Assembly: GCF_004364335.1 (NCBI RefSeq)
Contig: NZ_SOCR01000021.1
Location: 1 to 44,542, forward strand
Reading direction: 5' to 3'
Length of the DNA stretch: 44,542 nt
DNA from: Pseudomonas graminis
GTDB lineage: Bacteria > Pseudomonadota > Gammaproteobacteria > Pseudomonadales > Pseudomonadaceae
Made by a program: the position numbers and the translations under genes. The notes under the pieces are model-generated. The model was not told the origin of the DNA and made no database searches. It saw only the letters and a list, made by a program, of their open reading frames with translations. This document shows positions 26,259 to 33,169 of the stretch, piece after piece (position 1 is the stretch's first letter; each line of letters begins with the position of its first letter).

Positions 26259-27197
26259 TCAGGCCAGCGCCGCACGAGCGGCGGCGAAGGCGTCTGGGGT
26301 ATTGAGGTTGTGAGTGGCCACGCCATCGGCGCAACGCTTGTTCAATCCGGCGAGGACCTTGCCAGGGCCGCACTCGACCAGCTGCAGGGCGCCCTGGGCT
26401 GCCAGCGTCTGGATCGATTCGACCCAACGCACCGGCTTGTAAAGCTGCTGCAGCAGATCGGCTTTCAGCGTCTCGAGGTCGGACACGACACTCGCGGTGA
26501 CGTTCTGCACCAGCGGGATCTGCGGCACCTGCCAGTCAATGGCCGCGATCGACTCGGCGAAGCGTTCGGCCGCCGGGCGCATCAGCTCGCAGTGCGAAGG
26601 CACGCTCACTGGTAACGGCAAGGCACGCTTGGCGCCCCTGGCCTTGCAGACTTCGATGGCACGCTCCACGGCGGCCTTGGCACCGGCAATCACGACTTGT
26701 CCGGGCGAATTGAAATTCACCGCACTGACCACATCGCCCTGAGCCGCTTCGGCACAAGCAGCAATGACCACCGCATCGTCCAGGCCCAGAATGGCCGCCA
26801 TGCCGCCCTGCCCAGCAGGCACGGCTTCCTGCATCAACTGACCGCGGCGCTCGACCAGCTTGACCGCGTCGGCAAGGGTCAGGCTGCCGGCCGCAACCAG
26901 TGCGCTGTACTCACCCAGACTGTGGCCGGCGACATACGCCGGGCGCACCCCGCCTTCCGCCAACCACAGACGCCACAAGGCAATCGATGCGGTGAGGATG
27001 GCAGGCTGGGTTTTATCAGTCTGATTGAGGCTCTCTTCGGGGCCCTGCTGGGTCAGTGCCCAGAGGTCGTAGCCCAGAGCAGCGGAAGCTTCTTTGAACG
27101 TCTCCAGCACCAGCGGATGCTGCGCGCCCAGCTCGGCCAGCATGCCGAGGGACTGCGAGCCCTGGCCCGGAAAGACAAATGCGACGGAAGCAGACAT
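26259..27197 (-). CDS. fabD: Malonyl-CoA:ACP transacylase
   Basis: FabD loads malonyl groups onto AcpP. The protein opens MSASVAFVFPGQGSQSLGM, and catalytic Ser93 lies in VAGHSLGEYSALVAAG. The oxyanion and His motif region VPSHCELMRPAAERF is also present. I use ATG 27195-27197, which has GGGG ten bases upstream; the open frame runs nine codons further. The length is 312 residues. It precedes fabG, and plsX lies 138 bases upstream, leaving room for an internal promoter. Confidence 0.97.
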   Translation of the reverse strand: MSASVAFVFPGQGSQSLGMLAELGAQHPLVLETFKEASAALGYDLWALTQQGPEESLNQTDKTQPAILTASIALWRLWLAEGGVRPAYVAGHSLGEYSALVAAGSLTLADAVKLVERRGQLMQEAVPAGQGGMAAILGLDDAVVIAACAEAAQGDVVSAVNFNSPGQVVIAGAKAAVERAIEVCKARGAKRALPLPVSVPSHCELMRPAAERFAESIAAIDWQVPQIPLVQNVTASVVSDLETLKADLLQQLYKPVRWVESIQTLAAQGALQLVECGPGKVLAGLNKRCADGVATHNLNTPDAFAAARAALA

Positions 27198-27335
27198 TAA
27201 CAAGCCCCTGATTATTCTCGTCAAAATGAGCGTCCGGCGGGCCGAACGCGAGGTAATTCAATGTGTTGCGATGGACAATTGGATGACCGCACGGTCACAG
27301 GCGTCACATTCTAGCCCAAGACTCGCATTGAAGCC

Positions 27336-28343
27336 CTACAGCAGATCCTCAAGACGACCGCGCAGGCGCTGCGGCAGGTTTTCCTGAATTTCGATCAGCG
27401 CCCGCTGTATCGCGCTCTGGAAACCCTGCGCATCGGCCGAACCGTGGCTCTTCACCACGATGCCCTGCAGACCGAGAAAGCTGGCGCCATTGTGCCGCGC
27501 GGGCGCCAAATCGGCCTTGAGCCTGCCGAGCACGGGCCTTGCCATCAAACCCACCAGTCGCGACAGCACGTTGCGGCGAAAAAGCCGCTCGATCCGCTCG
27601 CCAATCATCAATGCCAGGCCTTCGCTGGACTTCAGCAGCACGTTGCCGACGAAGCCGTCGCAGACCACGACGTCTGCCTCGCCCCGATACAGGCCATCGC
27701 CTTCGACGAAACCGATGTAGTTCAGCCCCGGCGCAGCCTGCAGCAGACTGGCCGCCAGCTTGACCTGCTGATTGCCCTTGATGTCTTCGGTGCCGACGTT
27801 CAGCAGTGCAACCCTGGGCTGCACCACACCCAGAGCCTCGGCCGCCACCGACCCCATCACGGCAAACTGATAGAGATGCTCGGCGGTGCAATCCACGTTC
27901 GCGCCCAGATCCAGCAGCTGGCAATAACCGACTCGTGTGGGAATCGCAGCCACCATGGCCGGGCGGTCGATGCCCGGCAGGGTTTTCAGGACGAATCGGG
28001 ACAGCGCCATCAAGGCACCGGTATTGCCTGCACTCACACAGGCGTGGGCCTTGCCTTCGGCGAGAAGCCCCAGCGCGACGCGCATCGAAGAATCAGGCTT
28101 GCCACGCAAAGCCTGGGACGGACGCTCATCCATGGTGATGATTTCACTGGCATGCACAACGTGCAGGCGCGAGCGATCGACACCGGAGTGGCGTGCGATA
28201 AGTTCTTCAAGAAGGGAGGCTTGACCGACGAGGGTCAGATGCAACGAGGGAGTGGCAAGCAGGCAGGCAATGCTGGCCTGAACAATGTTGCGGGGACCGA
28301 AGTCCCCGCCCATTGCGTCGATCGCGATGACCGGAGCAGACAA
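27336..28343 (-). CDS. plsX: Phosphate acyltransferase
   Basis: PlsX converts acyl-ACP to acyl-phosphate, the substrate of PlsY in phospholipid synthesis, so it links the fab genes to the membrane. The 335-residue protein has the family start VIAIDAMGGDFGPRNIV, SAGNTGALMALSRF, LLDLGANVDCTAEHLYQFAVMGS and VEGDGLYRGEADVVVCDGFVGNVLLKSSEG. It starts four bases after rpmF; the rpmF-plsX-fabD-fabG-acpP-fabF order is conserved. It is peripheral on the inner membrane in bacteria studied. Confidence 0.97.
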   Translation of the reverse strand: MSAPVIAIDAMGGDFGPRNIVQASIACLLATPSLHLTLVGQASLLEELIARHSGVDRSRLHVVHASEIITMDERPSQALRGKPDSSMRVALGLLAEGKAHACVSAGNTGALMALSRFVLKTLPGIDRPAMVAAIPTRVGYCQLLDLGANVDCTAEHLYQFAVMGSVAAEALGVVQPRVALLNVGTEDIKGNQQVKLAASLLQAAPGLNYIGFVEGDGLYRGEADVVVCDGFVGNVLLKSSEGLALMIGERIERLFRRNVLSRLVGLMARPVLGRLKADLAPARHNGASFLGLQGIVVKSHGSADAQGFQSAIQRALIEIQENLPQRLRGRLEDLL

Positions 28344-28347
28344 GAAA

Positions 28348-28530
28348 TTACTCGTCAGCGCCCTTGTCGATCACTTTACGGCCACGGTATACGCCTTCTG
28401 GCGATACGTGGTGACGCAGGTGAACTTCACCGGTGGTTTTTTCTACAGACAGAGTGCTAGCCTCGAGAGCGTCGTGCGAACGACGCATGTCACGGGCAGA
28501 GCGGGATTTTTTGTTCTGCTGAACAGCCAT
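28348..28530 (-). CDS. rpmF: 50S ribosomal protein L32
   Basis: A 60-residue basic ribosomal protein starting [23 protein letters not shown], with [18 protein letters not shown] near the end. This is the cysteine-free form of L32. The ribosome site TAGGAG lies ten bases before the ATG. It sits between yceD, 13 bases upstream, and plsX, four bases downstream, as in E. coli. Confidence 0.98.
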
Positions 28531-28543
28531 AATTGATTAACTC

Positions 28544-29071
28544 CTAAACGTTTGGGTCACGCTTTAACTGCGCCAATACACTGAACGGGTTGGACCGCGT
28601 TACCTCGTCCTCGCTCGGTTCGGACTCATTAAGGTCCGCCGGCGGCTGGCATTCTTTCGGATCATGAGTTGGAACAATGGGCAAGGCGAGCAGAAGCTCA
28701 TCCTCGATCAAAGCCAGCAGATCCATGGGATCTTCGCCGAGTTCCAGCACGTCATAGCCTTTCGGCATCGACTGGGTGTTTGCACCCTCCTTCACCACGG
28801 CATAACTGCACTCGCTGTGGATCGGAAAGGTGACCAGCTCAAGACAACGCTGGCAAACCATTTTGACTTCGACGTCAATTTCGCTGTGGATAACCACAGC
28901 CCGTTGTTCGTCTCGCTCAAAAACGAATTTCGCCTGCACCGTACCGAGATTGTCAGCAAGCGGGTCGCAGAGTCTCTCCAAATCAGCCAGCAGCATCTCT
29001 CCCTGAAGAGTAGTGCCACGATCAGCTAATTTGCGCGGGTCAACGTGAGGTGGAATCGGGTCATTCAACAT
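28544..29071 (-). CDS. yceD: YceD/DUF177 family protein (23S rRNA accumulation protein)
   Basis: A 175-residue protein of the DUF177 family, which is needed for normal 23S rRNA levels in E. coli and plants. The N terminus IPPHVDPRKLADRGTTLQGEMLLADLERL, the central VCQRCLELVTFPI with a CxxC, and the C-terminal LPIVPTHDP, with the end SNPFSVLAQLKR, are the conserved parts. It is the first gene of the yceD-rpmF-plsX-fab series and diverges from maf with 106 bases between them, where the promoters must lie. Confidence 0.93.
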   Translation of the reverse strand: MLNDPIPPHVDPRKLADRGTTLQGEMLLADLERLCDPLADNLGTVQAKFVFERDEQRAVVIHSEIDVEVKMVCQRCLELVTFPIHSECSYAVVKEGANTQSMPKGYDVLELGEDPMDLLALIEDELLLALPIVPTHDPKECQPPADLNESEPSEDEVTRSNPFSVLAQLKRDPNV

Positions 29072-29177
29072 AGGCGCAGCATTCTAGGGACGACCCTTGC
29101 GACTGTCAAAGGAAATTCAGGCCTGTTCGCAACCTGACCTGCTGATTACACTCGACTTTCATGTTTCGGAGCCACCC

Positions 29178-29756
29178 ATGCTGCCTCTACTCCTTGCTTC
29201 CAGCTCGCCTTACCGCCGCGAATTGCTCGATCGCCTGCGCCTTTCATTCGTCTGCGCATCGCCCGACATCAATGAAAGCCGCCGGCCAAACGAGTCGGCA
29301 ATTGATCTTGTGACCCGCCTGGCCCGCGAGAAAGCCATGGCACTGGCTGAACAATTCCCGGACCACCTGATTATCGGTTCGGATCAGGTGGCCGTGCTTG
29401 GCGAGCAGATCCTCGGCAAGCCCCACACGTTCGAGCGCGCGCTGGAGCAGCTCCAGGCGAGCAGCGGCAACAGCGTCAGCTTCCTCACCGGCCTTGCGCT
29501 CTTCAACAGCCGCACAGGCGAGTGCCAGGTTGATTGCGTGCCTTTCACCGTGCACATGCGTCAGCTGGACGACGCTCGCATCAGCCGCTACCTGCACGCC
29601 GAGCAACCCTATGACTGCGCGGGCAGCTTCAAGGCTGAGGGACTGGGCGTCAGCCTGTTCCGCAGCACCGAAGGCCAGGATTCGACCAGCCTGATCGGCC
29701 TTCCTTTAATACGCCTTGTGGACATGCTGATGAATGAAGGCATTGAGCTGCCCTGA
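29178..29756 (+). CDS. maf: Maf family nucleotide pyrophosphatase (YceF type)
   Basis: A 192-residue house-cleaning pyrophosphatase. Start ATG 29178-29180 (MLPLLLASSSPYRRELLDRL) follows GGAG; the open frame has 27 extra codons upstream with no ribosome site. SDQVAVLGEQILGKP has a Gln and a Val between Asp and the following residues where the YhdE branch has another pattern, and together with the locus this suggests the YceF branch, which hydrolyses m7GTP. YDCAGSFKAEGLGVSLF and STSLIGLPL close the active site. Transcribed divergently from yceD. Confidence 0.92.
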   Translation: MLPLLLASSSPYRRELLDRLRLSFVCASPDINESRRPNESAIDLVTRLAREKAMALAEQFPDHLIIGSDQVAVLGEQILGKPHTFERALEQLQASSGNSVSFLTGLALFNSRTGECQVDCVPFTVHMRQLDDARISRYLHAEQPYDCAGSFKAEGLGVSLFRSTEGQDSTSLIGLPLIRLVDMLMNEGIELP

Positions 29757-29777
29757 CGTCGATAAAAAACCGACCCG

Positions 29778-29804
29778 AAAAACCCGACCAATGGCCGGGT
29801 TTTT
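29778..29804. terminator. Bidirectional terminator between maf and sppA
   Basis: Nine-base arms AAAAACCCG (29778-29786) and CGGGTTTTT (29796-29804). A T run follows on plus and A-rich sequence lies on the other side, so it can end both convergent genes: maf ends 21 bases before and sppA 22 bases after it. Confidence 0.85.
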
Positions 29805-29826
29805 CATCACGCATGAAGCTGAAGGA

Positions 29827-30819
29827 TCAGCGCAGTGAAGGACCTTTGAAGCCTGCCCACATCGCGATCTGCTCGGCGACGCTGGCACCCATCTTTTTCG
29901 AGAAACGATCGAACGGCGATTCTTTAACCGTGTAATCGACCATTTCCTTCTCGCCGATGATATCGCGCGCCACGTAGCTGGCACTGCCAAGCCCATCGAC
30001 CAGACCCAGGCCCACCGCCTGCTCGCCGGTCCAGACCAGGCCCGAGAACAGCTCGGGATGGTCCTTGTCTTTCAGGCGATCACCGCGACCCGCTTTCACG
30101 CTGGCGATGAACTGCTGGTGAGTGGTGTCCAGAACACCCTGCCAGAACGCAGTCTCGTCAGGCTTTGGCGGCTGAAACGGGTCAAGGAAGGCCTTGTGCT
30201 CGCCCGAAGTGTAGGTACGACGGTCAACACCCAGTTTCTCCATGGTCCCGACGAAACCGAAACCGGCCGCCGTGACACCGATCGAACCCACCAGACTGGC
30301 TTTGTCCGCGTAGATCTGGTCGGCGGCGCTGGCGATGTAATACGCACCGGACGCGCCGAGATCAGTGATCACCGCATACACCTTGATGTTCGGCTTCTGC
30401 GCGCGCAGACGGCGGATTTCATCGTAGATGTAGCCCGATTGCACCGGACTGCCGCCCGGGCTGTTGATGCGCAGAATCACGCCCTTGGTTTTTTCGTCTT
30501 CGAACGCTGCCCGCAGGCTGCCGACGATGTTGTCGGCACTGGCGGCCTCGGTGTCGGCGATCATCCCCTTCACTTCGATCAGCGCGGTGTGGCTGGTGCT
30601 GCGTGACGCGCCCTTGCCGAAATCCATCAGCGGCGAGAACAGCGCCAGTGCGCCGAACAGATAAAGAAAGGTCAGGGATTTGAAAAAGATCCCCCAGCGC
30701 CGCGACCGACGCTGCTCCTGCACACTCGCGAGCAGGGTCTTTTCCAGCAGTTTCCAGCTCTTTGCATCCCCTGCGTCGTCGCGCTCTGGCGAAGACGGAG
30801 ATTTCCATTCATCCGACAT
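29827..30819 (-). CDS. sppA: Signal peptide peptidase SppA (S49 protease)
   Basis: A 330-residue inner-membrane protease that degrades cleaved signal peptides. One helix (GIFFKSLTFLYLFGALALFSPLM, about 43-66) anchors it with the catalytic part in the periplasm. The S49 core shows VKGMIADTEAASADNIVGSLRAAF, ILRINSPGGSPVQSGYIYDEI and the nucleophile Ser157 in DLGASGAYYIASAAD, then LVGSIGVTAAGFGFVGTMEKLGV. It is the short (single-domain) form. It starts seven bases after the HAD phosphatase gene and shares the minus-strand rluC-HAD-sppA order with P. aeruginosa. Confidence 0.94.
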   Translation of the reverse strand: MSDEWKSPSSPERDDAGDAKSWKLLEKTLLASVQEQRRSRRWGIFFKSLTFLYLFGALALFSPLMDFGKGASRSTSHTALIEVKGMIADTEAASADNIVGSLRAAFEDEKTKGVILRINSPGGSPVQSGYIYDEIRRLRAQKPNIKVYAVITDLGASGAYYIASAADQIYADKASLVGSIGVTAAGFGFVGTMEKLGVDRRTYTSGEHKAFLDPFQPPKPDETAFWQGVLDTTHQQFIASVKAGRGDRLKDKDHPELFSGLVWTGEQAVGLGLVDGLGSASYVARDIIGEKEMVDYTVKESPFDRFSKKMGASVAEQIAMWAGFKGPSLR

Positions 30820-30826
30820 AAATCAG

Positions 30827-31507
30827 TTACCCCAACAACGAAGTTTCAGCAGTCCGCGCACCCAACCAGGTGCGCAATTCGGAAAAGTGCTCGATCGCCA
30901 GACGCGGCTGGTATTGAAGCAGAGAGCCTAGCGCTTGCGCGCCGTACCCGACAGCCACTGAATCCATTCCGGCGTTACGCGCCATCAGCAGATCGAACGA
31001 AGCATCGCCGACCATCAGCGCTTTTTCAGGCCTGACGCCGCAATGCTGCAGGATTTCATTGAGCATCAGCGGATCGGGCTTGCTGGCCGTTTCGTCCGCT
31101 GCGCGCGTGGCATCAAAGAAGTCGATCCAGCCGTGCGCTTTTAACACCCGATCCAGACCACGCCGGGCTTTGCCGGTGGCGACCGCTAAACGATAGCCCT
31201 CGGCACGAAACGCCTCAAGTGACTCGTGCACCCCGTCGAACAGCTTCGAAGGCTCAACGTCCATCGCCATGTAACGGTCGGCGTAGTGTTGCCGGAAATC
31301 GATCAGGTCGCTGTCGGTGACGTCCGGGTACAACGTGCGAATCGCCTCCGGCAGACCAAGCCCGATGATGCCCTTGATGGCTGAATCATCACGCACCGGG
31401 CGACCGGCAAGGTGTGCGGCGGCCTGCATCGCATCGACAATACGACCGATGGAATCGGACAGCGTACCGTCCCAGTCGAAGATCAGCAGCTCGTAATCAG
31501 GGCGCAA
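30827..31507 (-). CDS. HAD-IA family phosphatase (phosphoglycolate phosphatase-like)
   Basis: A 226-residue haloacid dehalogenase-like hydrolase. Motif I is IFDWDGTLSDS (D11, D13), motif II lies in LAVATGKARRGLDRVL, and the Lys/Asp motifs in ASKPDPLMLNEIL and LMVGDASFDLLMARNAGM. The cap domain suggests a small phosphorylated metabolite, but the substrate cannot be read from sequence. The start is taken as TTG 31505-31507 (MRPDYELLIFDWDG), behind GGAG; this start overlaps the last residues of rluC. The longer frame to 31558 is fully inside rluC. Confidence 0.88.
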   Translation of the reverse strand: MRPDYELLIFDWDGTLSDSIGRIVDAMQAAAHLAGRPVRDDSAIKGIIGLGLPEAIRTLYPDVTDSDLIDFRQHYADRYMAMDVEPSKLFDGVHESLEAFRAEGYRLAVATGKARRGLDRVLKAHGWIDFFDATRAADETASKPDPLMLNEILQHCGVRPEKALMVGDASFDLLMARNAGMDSVAVGYGAQALGSLLQYQPRLAIEHFSELRTWLGARTAETSLLG

Positions 31508-32456
31508 GCAGCAGTCGCTCCACGGTCTTGGCCCACATCTCGTCGACGGGCGCTTCAACTTTCAGCTCGCCACCGTCCGGCAGCGGCACGGTCAGAGCAT
31601 ACGCATGCAGAAACAGGCGCTTGCCACCAAGGTCACGAATTTCGCGACTGAAATCCTCGTCACCGTACTTGGGGTCACCGGCGATGCAATGGCCGGCATG
31701 CAGGGCGTGCACGCGAATCTGGTGGGTACGACCGGTGATGGGCCGGGCTTCGACCATGGTGGCGAAGCCCCCGAAGCGGCGCAGGACCTTGAACAACGTC
31801 AGCGCCTCCTTACCTTCGTCGTTGACCTCGACCATGCGCTCGCCGGAGCGAAGGTTGCTCTTGAGCAACGGCGCCCGGACCTGCTTCTGCGCGGTTGGCC
31901 AGTTTCCACGGACCAGTGCCATGTAACGCTTGTCCACGCCGTCGCCGCGCAACTGCTCGTGCAGGTGACGCAACATGCTGCGTTTCTTGGCGATCATCAA
32001 CAGCCCGGAGGTGTCACGGTCCAGACGGTGGACCAGCTCCAGCTCCTTGGCGTCGGGACGCAGCTGACGAAAGGCTTCGATGACGCCAAAGCTCAAGCCG
32101 CTGCCGCCGTGAACCGCGATGCCAGCGGGTTTGTTGAGGACGATCAGGCCTTTGTCTTCGTGGACGATGGCGGCTTCAAGGCGCTGCAGCAAACCCTGGG
32201 CGACGGGCACGGGCTCGTCACGCTCAGGCACCCGAACGGGTGGCACGCGCACGACATCGCCCGCCTGAAGCTTGTACTCGGGCTTGATCCGGCCTTTGTT
32301 CACACGCACTTCGCCCTTGCGCAAAATGCGGTAAATCAAGGTCTTGGGAACACCCTTGAGGTACGTGATCAGAAAGTTATCGATGCGTTGACCGGCAAAT
32401 TCCGGCGCAACCTCTACCAGCCGGACGCCGGGGGTTGGGGGTGTGAGATTTGTCAT
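31497..32456 (-). CDS. rluC: 23S rRNA pseudouridine synthase RluC
   Basis: RluC modifies U955, U2504 and U2580 of 23S rRNA (E. coli numbering). An S4-like RNA-binding domain (RIDNFLITYLKGVPKTLIYRILRKGEVRVNKGRIK, about 24-58) precedes the synthase domain with the catalytic Asp in LVHRLDRDTSGLLMIAKK (D146 by count). PITGRTHQIRVH and the end LHAYALTVPLP are also typical. The start ATG 32454-32456 (MTNLTPPTP) lies only eight bases after a TATGAT -10, so the message may be nearly leaderless. It diverges from rne, as in E. coli and P. aeruginosa. Confidence 0.95.
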   Translation of the reverse strand: MTNLTPPTPGVRLVEVAPEFAGQRIDNFLITYLKGVPKTLIYRILRKGEVRVNKGRIKPEYKLQAGDVVRVPPVRVPERDEPVPVAQGLLQRLEAAIVHEDKGLIVLNKPAGIAVHGGSGLSFGVIEAFRQLRPDAKELELVHRLDRDTSGLLMIAKKRSMLRHLHEQLRGDGVDKRYMALVRGNWPTAQKQVRAPLLKSNLRSGERMVEVNDEGKEALTLFKVLRRFGGFATMVEARPITGRTHQIRVHALHAGHCIAGDPKYGDEDFSREIRDLGGKRLFLHAYALTVPLPDGGELKVEAPVDEMWAKTVERLLLAP

Positions 32457-32463
32457 GGCGCAA

Positions 32464-32469
32464 ATCATA
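32464..32469 (-). promoter_or_regulatory. Candidate -10 of rluC
   Basis: Minus-strand TATGAT, eight bases above the rluC ATG. No good -35 is visible; the region where it would lie (about 32486-32492) overlaps the rne -35. Transcription would start at or next to the A of ATG. Confidence 0.5.
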
Positions 32470-32485
32470 ACAATTTTTTATGGAT

Positions 32486-32514
32486 TTGAAGCACTTAATG
32501 ATTGCTGCTATAGT
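32486..32514 (+). promoter_or_regulatory. Promoter of rne
   Basis: TTGAAG (32486-32491), a 17-base spacer and TATAGT (32509-32514) form a good sigma-70 promoter with a predicted start near 32521. This gives rne a leader of about 650 nt. Confidence 0.75.
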
Positions 32515-32520
32515 CGCGAA

Positions 32521-33169
32521 CGCCGCCAAAAGCGGCCTGGACAGCGGACAAACGGTATGACAGCCGGCCCTGCCCAACGCAATTCACGAGGGCGCGAGGC
32601 CGTCCTACGGGGCTTTCGGTGACAACGGAAGATACGCAAGCGTAACGAGCGCAGGTGACATGAGGCCTGAAACAAGCCCGATCGCAGAGTGAGTCACTCG
32701 CCATCGAGGCCCACGTTCAAGGCCAGTTCACAAAGTGCAGTCGCTGGCAGTCGCTCCGGGCGAATGTTTCGGAAACCATGCCTTATTTGAGCCATGACGC
32801 GCGAACTTCCCATGGAAGATTGCGATAAATGCAACCCGCTGCGGATTCAGCGCGCGGCAGCACCCGAATTATCAGGGATACGTGTGGGGTGGAGACGCAC
32901 AACCGTCGGACTGTGTAGCACAAGGCTTTATTCAAGACGCTTCATATCGTCCGCTACCGATGGTTGATTCCTCCTCCTGACAAAGCTTTTGCTGACAGGG
33001 TGTCATTTGTCACCACAGCAAGCAGGAACGTCGTCGCGACTCGGCCCCGCTGGCCGAACCTCGTTAGACACTGGAGTGTTCAAGCACTCCTGACGTGCCC
33101 TGACACCGACCGTGAGAAGTCGTGTGTGCCGAACGCCGTTTCCGGCAGCCCGGAAACCGACGGTACTAC
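32521..33169 (+). promoter_or_regulatory. Long 5' leader of rne
   Basis: About 650 bases without a convincing gene. Enterobacterial rne has a long structured leader that mediates autoregulation by RNase E; the same role is inferred here. Two hairpins are clear: GGAGTG-TTCAAG-CACTCC (33073-33090), and GTTTCCGG-CAGC-CCGGAAAC (33138-33157), which ends 12 bases before the start codon. The 40 bases before ATG contain no free Shine-Dalgarno sequence; the purine run GGAAA lies inside the second hairpin. Leader length and exact start depend on the promoter call. Confidence 0.6.
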
